Shown: positions 52,465 to 62,073, numbered from the stretch's first letter. The stretch is DNA of 64,000 nucleotides from SVQP01 sp045594705 (GCA_045594705.1 JAZNZB010000020.1:1-64000); one strand, 5' to 3'. Program-made: numbers and translations. The notes: generated from the sequence alone by a model not told the origin.

Positions 52465-53772
52465 TTATTTGCGCACGTAAAGTCCGCCGGGCAGAGACTG
52501 CAGAAGACCCTTGATCTCAAACATGGTCAGCGCGGTCATGACCTCGTGCGTGGGGTATCCGCAGCGTACCAGCCAATCGGCCGAGATCGCCTTATCCAGC
52601 GGAATTTGCGCGAACATGTCGCGCTGCTTTTGAGAAAACGCCTCCAGAGCCTTGGCGGAATCGTCCTGCCTTACTTGCGGCTCGGGCGCATTCTGCCCGG
52701 TTTCGGATTTGGGTTCGGGTTTGGGTTCGGGTTTGGTTACCTTTTTCTCTCGCACCTGCTCATCTCGCACCTGCTTGACGCTCTTGGCGGGTACTCCGAC
52801 GGCGGGCAAGCCGACGCCATACCGCGCAAAGACTGCGGGATCGGGATCGGAACGCTCCTGCGCACGCATCAATCTTGCGCTGTCCACGCTGTCGCGATAC
52901 AGGAACGCGTAATTCTGGAGCACGTCACGCGCACCCAGTACAACGGCTGCACCGTCACGGATGAGCTGATTGGTGCCCGAGGTGTTGGGATCACCTACGT
53001 TGCCGGGAACGGCGTAAATATCCTTTCCCTGCGCAATGGCTTCCCTTGCGGTGATCAGAGCACCGCTGCCAAGATCGGCTTCAACCACCACAGTCCCCGC
53101 GCCAAGGCCGCTGATAATACGGTTGCGCAGCGGAAAATGGTAGCCTCTTGGCGGAGTGGAGGGCGGGAATTCGGTGATGACCAGGCCACGCTCCGCAATT
53201 GCGTGCATCAGCCTGTCATGCTGACGGGGATACGGCACGTCAATACCGCAGCCCAATACCGCAACGGTACATCCCTTGGCCGAAAGTGCACCCACGGCAC
53301 ACGCTGCGTCCACACCGAGTGCCATACCGCTGACGATCACAACGCCCGTGCTTGCCAGCTCATAGGCTATTCTATACGCCATTTCCTTGCCATATTCACT
53401 CATATTGCGCGTGCCCACCATGCTGATGAACAGCTGCTTTTCAAAATCGGGCAGCTTGCCCTTATAATACAGCACACACGGCGGTGCCTTGATGGCACGC
53501 AACGTAGAGGGATAGGAGGAATCGGCATAGCACAGAATCCCCACACCGCTCTTCTGACAAAACTCCAAAATGCCGTACGCCTCGTCCAAGGACTTATTGC
53601 ACAGCCTTCCCTTGAAGCTGTCGCTGATGTCCAGCGTGTCGATCTCGCTGTCCTCTGCTCTGAAAAGCGCATACGCGGAGCCGAACTGCTCAAGCAGCGA
53701 CACGTATTCGGAATTGGCAATACCGGCGCAAAGCGACAGCCACACCGAGAATAATGTTTCGTCTCTGTTCAT
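52465..53772 (-). CDS. dprA: DNA-processing protein DprA
   Basis: This 435-residue protein has the Rossmann-like DprA core (VGTRNMSEYGKEM, SGMALGVDAAC, GCGIDVPYPRQH, FPLRNRIISGL, GNVGDPNTSGTNQLI) and a C-terminal winged helix. A Lys/Pro/Glu linker (about 345-370) is coded by short tandem repeats. It loads RecA on incoming single-stranded DNA. The ATG at 53772 has GGAG 8 nt upstream. Confidence 0.95.
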   Translation of the reverse strand: MNRDETLFSVWLSLCAGIANSEYVSLLEQFGSAYALFRAEDSEIDTLDISDSFKGRLCNKSLDEAYGILEFCQKSGVGILCYADSSYPSTLRAIKAPPCVLYYKGKLPDFEKQLFISMVGTRNMSEYGKEMAYRIAYELASTGVVIVSGMALGVDAACAVGALSAKGCTVAVLGCGIDVPYPRQHDRLMHAIAERGLVITEFPPSTPPRGYHFPLRNRIISGLGAGTVVVEADLGSGALITAREAIAQGKDIYAVPGNVGDPNTSGTNQLIRDGAAVVLGARDVLQNYAFLYRDSVDSARLMRAQERSDPDPAVFARYGVGLPAVGVPAKSVKQVRDEQVREKKVTKPEPKPEPKSETGQNAPEPQVRQDDSAKALEAFSQKQRDMFAQIPLDKAISADWLVRCGYPTHEVMTALTMFEIKGLLQSLPGGLYVRK

Positions 53773-53797
53773 ACAATCGACTCCTTTCATTTTCTGA

Positions 53798-54652
53798 TCA
53801 ATTGCCTCTTGTCATTTCCCACATCAGCACAGAGGCTGCGACCGATGCGTTGAGAGATTCGGCATTTCCTGCCATGGGGATATAGACCTTTTCACAGCAC
53901 GCCTGCAGCATAAGGGAAGAAAGACCGTGTCCCTCATTGCCGATCACGACACAATCCGTGCGATCAAAGGCAAAGCTTCCAAGCTGCTTTGCATGCTCAT
54001 CCAGAGCTGCCGCATATACGCGTCTGCCCTTGCTTTGCAGAATTTCAACCGCCGCGGGCAGGTCGTCCACGCGCAGAATCCTCTGAGAGAACAGCGTACC
54101 CATCGCGCCACGCAGCGTTTTGGGATTATACAGATCAGCACAGTCACCGCTCAAGATCAACCACTCAATCCCAAAGGCAAATGCGGTACGCACCACCGTG
54201 CCCACGTTGCCCGGGTCCCTGAGCGACTCGCACAGTAAAATCCTGCCGCTCTCGGGAGAAGCCAGCTGCAAAAGATCCTCCCTGCTACTATTTATTGTAG
54301 CGATTTTATGAAATTTGTCAATATACTTTGCTACACATATGATGCCCTCGGGTGCATTTTCGTCCGAAATTTTGAGAAAAAGATCGTGCGAAAGCGTCAA
54401 AATCCGGGCGTTTGCAGCGTCAAGCCCAAAGCCGTACAACGCCTTGGCCTTGCTATCCACCGCCTCGGTAAGCGTCACATCCAGCAAAATAAACGCTATC
54501 TCCACGCCTCGCAAAATAGCCTCGCAGTATAGCTTGACACCGTCAAAACGCAGTAATTTTTCGCTCTCGCGGTGCTTTTTTTCCTGTAGCTTAGCTGCCA
54601 GAGTGACGTATCTGTTTTGTCTGGACGTGATGATCATGGGGGTCTGATCCAT
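53798..54652 (-). CDS. TrmH/SpoU family RNA methyltransferase
   Basis: This 284-residue SPOUT enzyme has an N-terminal L30e-like substrate domain (TSRQNRYVTLAAKLQEKKHRE) and the knotted methylase core with ESLRDPGNVGTVVRTA, VIGNEGHGLS and IPMAGNAESLNASVAASV. It probably 2'-O-methylates rRNA. The ATG at 54652 has GGAGG 8 nt upstream. Confidence 0.93.
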   Translation of the reverse strand: MDQTPMIITSRQNRYVTLAAKLQEKKHRESEKLLRFDGVKLYCEAILRGVEIAFILLDVTLTEAVDSKAKALYGFGLDAANARILTLSHDLFLKISDENAPEGIICVAKYIDKFHKIATINSSREDLLQLASPESGRILLCESLRDPGNVGTVVRTAFAFGIEWLILSGDCADLYNPKTLRGAMGTLFSQRILRVDDLPAAVEILQSKGRRVYAAALDEHAKQLGSFAFDRTDCVVIGNEGHGLSSLMLQACCEKVYIPMAGNAESLNASVAASVLMWEMTRGN

Positions 54653-54702
54653 CAAAAAAACCTCCGTTTTCAAGTGTTTTTTCCACACCATTAAATGCAA
54701 CA

Positions 54703-54733
54703 GGGGATGCCTGCGTCACGCGCGGGCATCCCC
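54703..54733 (-). terminator. Terminator after rplT
   Basis: Stem GGGGATGCC/GGCATCCCC with an inner GCG/CGC extension lies 10 nt after the rplT stop. The T-run on the minus strand is modest, so read-through into the methylase gene is likely. Confidence 0.65.
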
Positions 54734-54742
54734 AATATGCAA

Positions 54743-55096
54743 TTACAGAGCAGCCTTAGCCTGCTCGCACAGAGCGGTGAATGCAGCGGGATCGCTGATT
54801 GCGATCTCAGACAGCATCTTTCTGTTCAGGGTTACGTTAGCCTTCTTCAGACCGTTCATGAAGGTGGAGTAGTTCATGCCGTTTGCCTTGCAAGCTGCGG
54901 AAATTCTGGTGATCCACAGACGACGGAAGTCTCTCTTCTTCATCTTTCTGCCGGCGAATGCGTAGTTGCCGGACTTCATGACTGCTTGCTTAGCCATCTT
55001 GAAGTGCTTGGATTTTGCACCCCAGTAGCCCTTTGCAGCCTTCAGAATTTTATTTCTTCTCTTACGCGCCATCATCGCGCCCTTAACTCTTGCCAT
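54743..55096 (-). CDS. rplT: 50S ribosomal protein L20
   Basis: This 117-residue basic protein starts [20 protein letters not shown] and contains [18 protein letters not shown], the standard L20 sequence. L20 binds 23S rRNA and represses the infC-rpmI-rplT operon. It is 32 nt after rpmI. Confidence 0.98.
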   Translation of the reverse strand: MARVKGAMMARKRRNKILKAAKGYWGAKSKHFKMAKQAVMKSGNYAFAGRKMKKRDFRRLWITRISAACKANGMNYSTFMNGLKKANVTLNRKMLSEIAISDPAAFTALCEQAKAAL

Positions 55097-55128
55097 TTTC
55101 TTATCCTCCTTCTGCTAATTTCTTCCGA

Positions 55129-55326
55129 TTACTTCTGAATCAGTTCTCTGATGTTTGCAGCGACCTTTGCGCTTGCGATGGTTGCACCGGTGCGCAGATG
55201 TCTCTTTCTCTTCTGATCCTTGATGCCAAGCTTGTGGCGGTGGTGGCTGTGGTTCATCTTAACCTTGCCGGTTCCGGTAACGGAAAATCTCTTAGCCGAA
55301 GCCTTATGTGTCTTAACCTTTCCCAT
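55129..55326 (-). CDS. rpmI: 50S ribosomal protein L35
   Basis: This 65-residue basic protein begins [14 protein letters not shown] and ends in IRELIQK. The ATG at 55326 follows GGAG; the longer open frame is not used. It lies 108 nt after infC. Confidence 0.98.
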   Translation of the reverse strand: MGKVKTHKASAKRFSVTGTGKVKMNHSHHRHKLGIKDQKRKRHLRTGATIASAKVAANIRELIQK

Positions 55327-55434
55327 TTTACTTTTTCTCCTTTTCAATTTTGATTGGCGTGCCTTTGGCACTATCATTTTTCCCTCGGGGCGCAATGGAA
55401 AGGGCGCACCTTCGGGCTAATAAAATGAACAATG

Positions 55435-55959
55435 TTATTTTTTCTTTACGGGGGAGATCACAACGCTGAGCAGCTTACCGTTGAGTACGGGCTTCTTGTC
55501 TGTCGTACCAAGGTCCGCTACGTCCGCAATAAATCTGTCGATCATGTCCTTACCCAGCTGCTGGTGGCTCATCTCACGGCCGTGGAACACCAGAACGACC
55601 TTGACCTTGTTGCCCTGCTCGAGGAACTTGCGGCCACGCTTCATTTTGGTTTCGTAGTCGTGGGTGTCAATGCGGCAGGAAAGCTGAATCTCCTTGATCT
55701 CAATCACCTGCTGCTTTTTCTTGGCTTCCTTTTCGCGCTTATCCTTTTCAAAGCGATACTTGCCGTAGTCCATGATCTTGCAAACGGGGGGATTTGCATC
55801 GGGAGACATCATCACAAGGTCCAAAGACTTGTCGTAAGCCATCTGAAGTGCCGCTTCAGAGCTCATGATACCGAGCATTGCGCCGTCAGTGCCGATCACG
55901 CGGATCTGCGCACAGTTGATCTCTTCATTAATAAGCGTGTCTTTTTGATTGGTAGCGAT
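55435..55959 (-). CDS. infC: Translation initiation factor IF-3, ATC start
   Basis: This 174-residue IF-3 has the N domain INEEINCAQIRVIGTDG and the C domain LSCRIDTHDYETKMKRG, KVVLVFHGREMSH and so on. The conserved N-terminus is only complete if translation begins at ATC (55957-55959), 9 nt after GGAGG; an ATA two codons earlier is too close, and no ATG, GTG or TTG in frame has a site. The first GTG (55899) would delete the INEEI segment. Non-AUG starts (AUU, AUC, AUA) are the known means of IF-3 autoregulation. Confidence 0.95.
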   Translation of the reverse strand: MATNQKDTLINEEINCAQIRVIGTDGAMLGIMSSEAALQMAYDKSLDLVMMSPDANPPVCKIMDYGKYRFEKDKREKEAKKKQQVIEIKEIQLSCRIDTHDYETKMKRGRKFLEQGNKVKVVLVFHGREMSHQQLGKDMIDRFIADVADLGTTDKKPVLNGKLLSVVISPVKKK

Positions 55960-56111
55960 GGGTATGCACCTCCGAAAAATAAAAATCGTACAGAAGCATT
56001 CTGCCCCCGTACGCCCACTGCACCGACCTTTGCCGACACAAGAAAAGAGAATATCAACCCATGCGCGCTCACGGCGGCAGGGTGGAAACCGAGGGGCTTC
56101 ACTTCATTTAC
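55960..56111 (-). promoter_or_regulatory. infC-rpmI-rplT 5' leader
   Basis: About 150 nt separate the predicted transcription start from the infC SD. It contains GC-rich self-complementary parts (for example GCCGCCGTGAGCG). In Firmicutes this position holds the L20 leader, which stops transcription when L20 is in excess. Family membership was not tested. Confidence 0.5.
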
Positions 56112-56117
56112 CGTGCT

Positions 56118-56146
56118 ATTTTACCACAAGCAAACAGATTTGTCAA
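56118..56146 (-). promoter_or_regulatory. Promoter of infC-rpmI-rplT
   Basis: Minus strand -35 TTGACA (56141-56146), 17-nt spacer, -10 TAAAAT (56118-56123). Confidence 0.85.
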
Positions 56147-56159
56147 TAGCTTTTCGAAA

Positions 56160-56418
56160 AAATTTTCTTTGTTTTACGTTTGTTTTTCACAGGCATTTTT
56201 TTCGGATCATTCGCGCCGTTTTGCCCGGGCAGACATACTCCCCGCAATGCGCAGGTGCGCTCAATGCGCTTGCTCGGAGCGCCACGCGGAACAAGCGTTC
56301 GGTACGACATGCATGTCTATCGGGAAAATAGCCAAAATGCTTTTGAAAAAACATAACGATTTTCTCACCCGTAGTGCTTTTCACGAAATATCTCGTCAAA
56401 AATCGTCAACTTTGCTAA
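56160..56418. other. Gene-free stretch upstream of the candidate RNA
   Basis: No supportable gene is seen between the infC promoter and the promoter at 56419. The 70-codon open frame at 56187-56399 (minus) has no ribosome binding site and no recognisable domain. Confidence 0.5.
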
Positions 56419-56447
56419 TTTACAAATCGTGCTTGATGCGGTATAAT
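56419..56447 (+). promoter_or_regulatory. Promoter of the candidate RNA
   Basis: -35 TTTACA (56419-56424), 17-nt spacer, -10 TATAAT (56442-56447). Confidence 0.75.
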
Positions 56448-56453
56448 AATCTT

Positions 56454-56632
56454 GCTCGACGGAAGCGGATGTTCCGTCGCAAAAGTACAGCTCAAGTCGG
56501 ACTTTGTGGAATATCAATCTCATGGTATCAAGCGTGCAAAGACGCCAAACGTTGTACCTGCTCCGTTCACACAGGACGTTTTTCGTGGACGGATACGGAA
56601 GCGGGATCGGTTTATGCCGATTCCGTTTTTTT
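56454..56632 (+). ncRNA. Candidate ~180-nt RNA upstream of lon
   Basis: A near-consensus promoter is followed by a first hairpin CGACGGAA/TTCCGTCG (56457-56479), a middle part with complementary GTACA/TGTAC and CTTTG/CAAAG segments, and a terminator CGGGATCGG/CCGATTCCG (56602-56625) with TTTTTTT. No credible open frame lies inside. The length fits 6S RNA, but it could also be a leader attenuator for lon: the 3' arm of hairpin 1 (TTCCGT) can pair with ACGGAA just before the terminator. Identity not established. Confidence 0.55.
56602..56632 (+). terminator. Terminator of the candidate RNA
   Basis: 9-bp stem with one G-U pair, loop TTTATG, then TTTTTTT (56626-56632). Confidence 0.85.
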
Positions 56633-56705
56633 GCGCATTTTTTTGAAAATATTATATTATAATTGTAAATAAACCTTGAAAGGTATGGCATTTTTTACGC
56701 TGCTG

Positions 56706-56714
56706 TGTTATAAT
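56706..56714 (+). promoter_or_regulatory. Extended -10 promoter of lon
   Basis: TGTTATAAT is a perfect extended -10, about 80 nt before the lon ATG. No CtsR or HrcA operator was recognised nearby. Confidence 0.55.
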
Positions 56715-56793
56715 GCTAAATTGATATAGTGTTATCCGTTCTTTTGAATTGTAAATATATCGCAATCCCCTGTTACGAAAGGAATTTTTATTT

Positions 56794-59247
56794 ATGTCAG
56801 GATATATCGAAAAGGCCGAGACGCTGACCATGCCCGTCATTGCCTTACGCGGCATTGTCGCCTTTCCCGGCGCAACCTTGAATTTTGACGTAGCCGACGA
56901 CAGCTTCGGCTCGGCAGAAGCGGCAAGACTTGCCGCACAAGGCTCTCTCCCCGTGCTTTTGGTCTCTTTGCGCAATCCCGCAGAGCCGGACAGCGGCGAG
57001 CCCGAGCTCTCCAAGCTGTATCGCGTGGGCACTGTCGCCAAGATCAGACAAATGGTCAAATCGGGTGACGGACAGAGCCGCGCCATTGCCGTGGGTATGA
57101 CCCGCGGTATGCTGACTGCCCTGCACCCCGCCGACGGCGTATCCTACGCTGAGGTCATGTGCAAATCCTACGCACTGCGTGACAACGGCGGTATCCGTGC
57201 CGAGGCATACATGCGTCGCGCTTTGGAATCCATGGAGCGCGTGCTGCACCATCTTCCCGCATCCGGTCAGGAGCTTTTGCACGCGGCCCGTGCGCAAAAG
57301 GATCCCGGTGTGCTGGCCGACATCATCGCATCCAACGTGCTGCTGCGCCCCGAGGACAAGCAGACCGTGCTGGAATGCTTTGATCCCATGATCCGTATTG
57401 AAACCGTGACCATGATGCTGGATCACGAGGCTGAGATCTTAGAATGCGACGCCATGATCAACTCCCGCGTGCGCGAGAGGATCGCACGCCATCAAAAGGA
57501 ATATTACATGCGTGAGCAGATCCGCACCCTGCAGGAGGAGCTTGGCGAGGGTGACAACGAGATCTGGGAAAACAAAAGACGCATCGCACAGGCGCATCTG
57601 CCCGAGGAGGTAGAGAAAAAGCTGCTCAAGGAAAACGATCGCCTGTCGCGCACTCCCTTCGGCTCGGCCGAGGCGGGCGTGCTGGAGAACTATCTGGACG
57701 TTTGCCTTTCCCTGCCCTGGAATAAGAGCACTAAGGACCGCGTCAACATCGCGGCAGCCAAGAAGATTTTGGACGCAGATCATGACGGTCTGGACAAGGT
57801 CAAGGAGCGTATTTTGGAATTCTTGGCTGTCAAGCAGCTCTCTCCCGATCTGAAAAATCAGATCATTTGCTTAGTCGGCCCTCCCGGTGTGGGCAAGACC
57901 TCGATCGCCGCATCGGTCGCCCGCGCCATGAAGCGCAAGTACGTACGCGTCTCTTTGGGCGGCGTGCGTGACGAGGCCGACATCCGCGGCCACCGCAAGA
58001 CCTACATCGGCGCGATGCCCGGCAGAATCATCGACGCGGTCTCCCGCGCGGGTGTGCGCAATCCGCTCATTCTGCTTGACGAGATCGACAAGCTTTCGAT
58101 CAGCGCGCACGGAGACCCCTCCTCTGCGCTGCTTGAGGTGCTGGATCCCGAGCAAAACAAATTCTTCCGCGACCACTTTGTGGAGCTGCCCTTCGATCTT
58201 TCGGACTGTCTGTTTATCGCAACGGCCAATACGCTGGAGACGGTACCGCGCCCCTTGATCGACCGCATGGAGATCATTGAGCTCAAAACCTATACCAAAA
58301 GCGAAAAGCGCAGCATTGCAAAGAACCATCTGATCGGCAAGCAGCTTAACCGCCACGGACTCTCCAAGCGCACGGTCAAAATCACCGATGCAGCCGTGGA
58401 CGAGCTGATCGAATACTATACCCGTGAGGCGGGCGTGCGTAATCTGGAGCGCGCCATTGCAGAGCTTGCTCGCAAGGCAGCCAAGAGAATGATCGAGCAG
58501 GAATGCAAAAAAATCGTGATCGACGCTGCCGACATCAAGGACTATCTCGGACCGCGCAAGCGTCTGCCGGACGCCATAGCCCCCATCGATCAGATCGGCG
58601 AGGTCAACGGCCTTGCCTGGACAGAGGTGGGTGGCGATATGCTGCGTGTGGAGGTCGCCGTGACCGACGGCACGGGAAAGCTCGAGCTGACAGGCTCGCT
58701 TGGCGACGTCATGAAGGAAAGTGCCAAGGCCGCACTGACCTGGGTGCGCTCGGTTGCAGCGGAATACGGGATTCCCACCGATTTCTATACCAAAAAGGAT
58801 CTTCACATTCACGTACCCGAGGGTGCAGTGCCCAAGGACGGCCCCAGTGCAGGCGTGACCATGGCAACTGCCATGCTCAGCGCGCTGGCCAATATTCCCG
58901 TTAAGAGAACGGTTGCCATGACGGGCGAAATCACGCTGCGCGGCCGCGTGCTGCCCATTGGCGGGCTTAAAGAAAAATCACTGGCGGCCTATGCCGCAGG
59001 TGCGGACACGGTCTGCATTCCCGCGGACAATCTGCGCGATCTTTGGGAGATTGATCCCGAGGTCAAGGAGCATGTCAGATTCGTGCCCTGCAGCCGCATT
59101 GAGGACGTACTGGCTGTAGCACTGGTGCAGCCCCAAGCAGCAATCACGCTGTCCGTATCCCCCGAGAAACCCGAAAAGACCGACTATCTTCCCATGACCG
59201 AGAGCACGCGCCGCGTGCCCGCTACATCATTCAAAGAGGTTCAATAA
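56794..59247 (+). CDS. lon: ATP-dependent protease Lon
   Basis: This 817-residue Lon has the N-terminal substrate domain, the AAA+ module with Walker A GPPGVGKT (362-369) and the [12 protein letters not shown] sensor region, and the C-terminal Ser-Lys protease with PKDGPSAG (Ser 685) and GGLKEK (Lys 726). It degrades misfolded and regulatory proteins in the cytoplasm. The ATG follows AAAGGAA. It is the first gene of the plus-strand run to the window end. Confidence 0.97.
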   Translation: MSGYIEKAETLTMPVIALRGIVAFPGATLNFDVADDSFGSAEAARLAAQGSLPVLLVSLRNPAEPDSGEPELSKLYRVGTVAKIRQMVKSGDGQSRAIAVGMTRGMLTALHPADGVSYAEVMCKSYALRDNGGIRAEAYMRRALESMERVLHHLPASGQELLHAARAQKDPGVLADIIASNVLLRPEDKQTVLECFDPMIRIETVTMMLDHEAEILECDAMINSRVRERIARHQKEYYMREQIRTLQEELGEGDNEIWENKRRIAQAHLPEEVEKKLLKENDRLSRTPFGSAEAGVLENYLDVCLSLPWNKSTKDRVNIAAAKKILDADHDGLDKVKERILEFLAVKQLSPDLKNQIICLVGPPGVGKTSIAASVARAMKRKYVRVSLGGVRDEADIRGHRKTYIGAMPGRIIDAVSRAGVRNPLILLDEIDKLSISAHGDPSSALLEVLDPEQNKFFRDHFVELPFDLSDCLFIATANTLETVPRPLIDRMEIIELKTYTKSEKRSIAKNHLIGKQLNRHGLSKRTVKITDAAVDELIEYYTREAGVRNLERAIAELARKAAKRMIEQECKKIVIDAADIKDYLGPRKRLPDAIAPIDQIGEVNGLAWTEVGGDMLRVEVAVTDGTGKLELTGSLGDVMKESAKAALTWVRSVAAEYGIPTDFYTKKDLHIHVPEGAVPKDGPSAGVTMATAMLSALANIPVKRTVAMTGEITLRGRVLPIGGLKEKSLAAYAAGADTVCIPADNLRDLWEIDPEVKEHVRFVPCSRIEDVLAVALVQPQAAITLSVSPEKPEKTDYLPMTESTRRVPATSFKEVQ

Positions 59248-59861
59248 TGGCTTTACAAACACAGAATTCGCAGCTGCAGATCAGCGCGGGACTTGCCAAG
59301 CAATTCCCCACCAATCCCATTCCGCAGGTGGCCTTTTCCGGCCGCTCCAACGTGGGTAAGAGCTCCTTGCTCAACACGCTGCTGGGCAGAAAATCCTTGG
59401 CGCGCGTATCCGGTGCACCCGGCAAGACCATTACTGTCAACTTTTATAACGTAGATAAAAAGCTGTTCCTGGTCGACCTGCCCGGCTACGGCTTTGCAGC
59501 CCGCAAGCCGGAGGACAAGGCAAAATGGAGCGCGCTGACCGACGGCTATTTCACCAACACCCCCAACGTTGACCTGCTCTGCCTTGTGCTGCAGCTGGTG
59601 GACAGCCGCGTGGGGCTGACTCGCGACGACGAGATGATGGTGGATTTTCTCAATCAGAGCGAAATCCCCTACGCCATCGTGGCCACCAAGGTGGATAAGC
59701 TCAACAAAACCGAGCGCGAAAAAAGCTTTGCCGCGCTGGCCTCTCACCCGCTGATTGCCGAGGGCACGCCCATCATTCCCTTCTCCGCGCTCAAGGGAGA
59801 GGGAAAGAGCGAGGTCTGGAAGGTAATCTGCGCGCACGCGGATCTGCCAAGTCCCAACTGA
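59247..59861 (+). CDS. engB: Ribosome biogenesis GTPase EngB (YsxC)
   Basis: This 204-residue GTPase has G1 GRSNVGKSSL, G3 DLPGYGFA, G4 TKVDKL and G5 SALKGEG. It acts in late 50S assembly. Its ATG overlaps the lon stop (TAATG); lon-engB pairing is conserved in Firmicutes. The stop codon lies in the loop of the first hairpin of array B. Confidence 0.97.
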   Translation: MALQTQNSQLQISAGLAKQFPTNPIPQVAFSGRSNVGKSSLLNTLLGRKSLARVSGAPGKTITVNFYNVDKKLFLVDLPGYGFAARKPEDKAKWSALTDGYFTNTPNVDLLCLVLQLVDSRVGLTRDDEMMVDFLNQSEIPYAIVATKVDKLNKTEREKSFAALASHPLIAEGTPIIPFSALKGEGKSEVWKVICAHADLPSPN

Positions 59862-59994
59862 CGTTGGGATGATATGTTTCGCCATGGGCGAAACGTGATA
59901 TTTTGCTGTCGCAAAGTGATATTCGCGCTGCGCGCGAGTGAAATGTTTCGCTGCGCGAAACGTTGTGGTAGAAATTTGCCGGGAGGCAAATTTC
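59853..59994. repeat. Hairpin array B
   Basis: Six hairpins in a row: CCCAAC/GTTGGG (59853-59868), GTTTCGCC/GGCGAAAC (59876-59894), TTTGC/GCAAA (59902-59915), TCGCG/CGCGA (59923-59937), GTTTCGC/GCGAAAC (59945-59961) and GAAATTTGCC/GGCAAATTTC (59971-59994). Spacers are GTGATATT, AGTGATATT and AGTGAAAT. It is homologous to array C at 63539, unit for unit. Confidence 0.85.
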
Positions 59995-60023
59995 AATTTA
60001 AATCGTATTTTTGAGGTATTAGT

Positions 60024-61343
60024 ATGCTTCTTTATCCCCATTTTGATATCAACGAGCAAGGGCATCTGACCGTAGGCGGGCTTGACACCGTACAGCTTGC
60101 CGAAGAATTCGGCACACCGGTCAATCTCCTGGACGAGAATTATATCCGCTCGCAGATGCGCCTTTACAAGGCCTGTGCCGCGCAATATTTCGGCGCAGAT
60201 GCGCTTCCTCTCTTTGCCTCCAAGGCACTTTGCTGCGCCGAGATCTACCGCATCGCGGCAGACGAAGGCATGGGCATTGACTGCGTCTCGCCCGGTGAGC
60301 TTTATATTGCCGACCGCGTGGACTTCCCCGCAGAGCGCATCTATTTCCACGGAAACAACAAGACCGATGCAGACCTTGCCATGGCACTTGACATGGGCGT
60401 TGGCACGTTTGTGGTGGACAACCACGAAGAGTTGATCGCTCTTGGCGAGCTGGCAAGCGCACGCGGCATGCGCGCGCGCATCCTGTTGCGCATTACGCCC
60501 GGCATTGACCCGCACACACACAAGGCCATCTCCACAGGCGGTATTGACTCCAAATTTGGCTCCGCCATCGGAACGGGACAGGCTGAGCAGATCGTCATAT
60601 CTGCTCTGAACACCCCCGGCATTGATCTGCAGGGTCTGCATTGCCACATCGGCTCACAGATCTTTGATGCGCAGCCCTTCGTGGACGCTGCCGAGATCAT
60701 GGTAGCCTTTATGGCTGACATGATCCGCAAGCATAAAGCCCCACTTACCGAGCTCAATCTGGGCGGCGGTCTTGGCGTAAAATACACCGAGGAGCAGCCC
60801 ACGCTCGACATTGACGGCACCATGAAAGCCATTGCCGCCAAGGTCAAGGATCTTTGCCGTACAAACGGGGTGGAGATGCCCCGCATCATCCTGGAGCCCG
60901 GTCGCTCACTGGTAGCTGCGGCAGGCGTGACACTGTATAGCGTGGGATCTGTCAAGGAGATCCCCGGATTTAAGAATTACGTATCGGTAGACGGCGGCAT
61001 GGCCGACAATCCAAGATATGCGCTCTACCAGTCGCCCTACACCGCGCTGATTGCAAACAAGGCCGACCGCCCTGCAGATTTCTGCGCCACGGTTGCGGGC
61101 AGATGCTGCGAATCGGGCGACCTCTTGGGCGAGGGAATGATGCTGCAGCGTCCCGAAAGAGGCGATATTCTCGCCATGCTGGTCACGGGTGCATATCAGC
61201 ACTCCATGGCCTCCAACTATAACAAGCTCCCCCGCCCACCGCTGGTCATGATCAAGGACGGGCAGGCACGCGTGGTGGTGCGCCGCGAAACCTACGAGGA
61301 CCTCTTGGCTTATGACGTAACCGATCCAATTTATTCGAGGTAA
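60024..61343 (+). CDS. lysA: Diaminopimelate decarboxylase
   Basis: This 439-residue PLP enzyme of fold type III has the Lys in FASKALCC, the GxG-type phosphate loop LGGGLGVKY, EPGRSLVAAAG, and the Cys-Glu pair in GRCCESGD, with Tyr in GAYQHSMASNYN. It converts meso-diaminopimelate into lysine. No other lysine gene is nearby. It follows array B and lies 3 nt before the protease gene. Confidence 0.97.
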   Translation: MLLYPHFDINEQGHLTVGGLDTVQLAEEFGTPVNLLDENYIRSQMRLYKACAAQYFGADALPLFASKALCCAEIYRIAADEGMGIDCVSPGELYIADRVDFPAERIYFHGNNKTDADLAMALDMGVGTFVVDNHEELIALGELASARGMRARILLRITPGIDPHTHKAISTGGIDSKFGSAIGTGQAEQIVISALNTPGIDLQGLHCHIGSQIFDAQPFVDAAEIMVAFMADMIRKHKAPLTELNLGGGLGVKYTEEQPTLDIDGTMKAIAAKVKDLCRTNGVEMPRIILEPGRSLVAAAGVTLYSVGSVKEIPGFKNYVSVDGGMADNPRYALYQSPYTALIANKADRPADFCATVAGRCCESGDLLGEGMMLQRPERGDILAMLVTGAYQHSMASNYNKLPRPPLVMIKDGQARVVVRRETYEDLLAYDVTDPIYSR

Positions 61344-61346
61344 ATT

Positions 61347-62057
61347 ATGTTACTTTCTTTACTTTCCGAGGGCTTCAGCCGCGATGCGTTGATCTCGGTG
61401 CTGCTCTCTCTTCCCGTAATCGTACTCTCTCTGTGCCTGCATGAAACGGCGCACGGCTGGGTGGCTTATAAGCTGGGTGACCCGACTGCCCGCAACCTGG
61501 GCAGACTGACGCTCAACCCGCTCAAGCATCTGGATCCTATTGGATTTATCTTCATGCTGCTGTTTGGGATCGGCTGGGCAAAGCCCGTACCCATCAATAC
61601 GCGTCACTTCAAAAATCCGCGTGTAGGCATGGCACTTTCCGGCATTGCAGGCCCTGTGTCCAATCTGCTGCTCGGCTTTCTGGGCATGGTACTGTACGTG
61701 CTGACCGTCGTGATCTGCATCGTTGCAGGCGTTGACCCCTGGGCAATCGTGTGGATCAAGGTACTGCTTCTGTTCTTAGATGCGCTTGCTTTTCTCAATA
61801 TCGCCCTTGCCGTATTCAATCTCATTCCCGTACCTCCGTTTGACGGATCGCGCTTTGCATACGTATTCCTGCCGACAAAGTGGTACTTCAAGGTCATGCA
61901 GTATGAGCGCTACACGGGTATTGTGATCATGGCGATCATTTTTATCCTTTCCCGCATTGGATACAATCCTATCGGCATCGTGGTAGGCTTCATCATGGAC
62001 AACACCATGAATCTTCTGACATTTTTGGCAACTCTCCTGCTCAACCTGATTCTTTGA
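61347..62057 (+). CDS. Site-2 protease family (M50) membrane protein
   Basis: This 236-residue protein has about six TM segments, the zinc motif HETAH near residue 31 and the second metal motif NLIPVPPFDGSR near 169. It lacks PDZ or CBS domains. This small M50 type is often encoded just before scpA in Firmicutes. The substrate is unknown. Confidence 0.92.
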   Translation: MLLSLLSEGFSRDALISVLLSLPVIVLSLCLHETAHGWVAYKLGDPTARNLGRLTLNPLKHLDPIGFIFMLLFGIGWAKPVPINTRHFKNPRVGMALSGIAGPVSNLLLGFLGMVLYVLTVVICIVAGVDPWAIVWIKVLLLFLDALAFLNIALAVFNLIPVPPFDGSRFAYVFLPTKWYFKVMQYERYTGIVIMAIIFILSRIGYNPIGIVVGFIMDNTMNLLTFLATLLLNLIL

Positions 62058-62073
62058 CAGTGGACGGTACAGT

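Noticed and set aside
52700..52740. Short tandem repeats in dprA as a regulatory signal
   Set aside because: They code in frame for the Pro/Glu/Lys linker; low-complexity linkers are common in DprA.
56187..56399. 70-codon minus-strand gene
   Set aside because: No SD and no recognisable domain; lies between the infC and RNA promoters.
59853..59994. CRISPR array
   Set aside because: The palindromes differ from unit to unit and the conserved parts are only 8-9 nt; no cas gene is near.
57871..60647. Minus-strand open frames opposite lon, engB and lysA
   Set aside because: The plus-strand genes are firmly identified; the frames have no start signals and cross array B.
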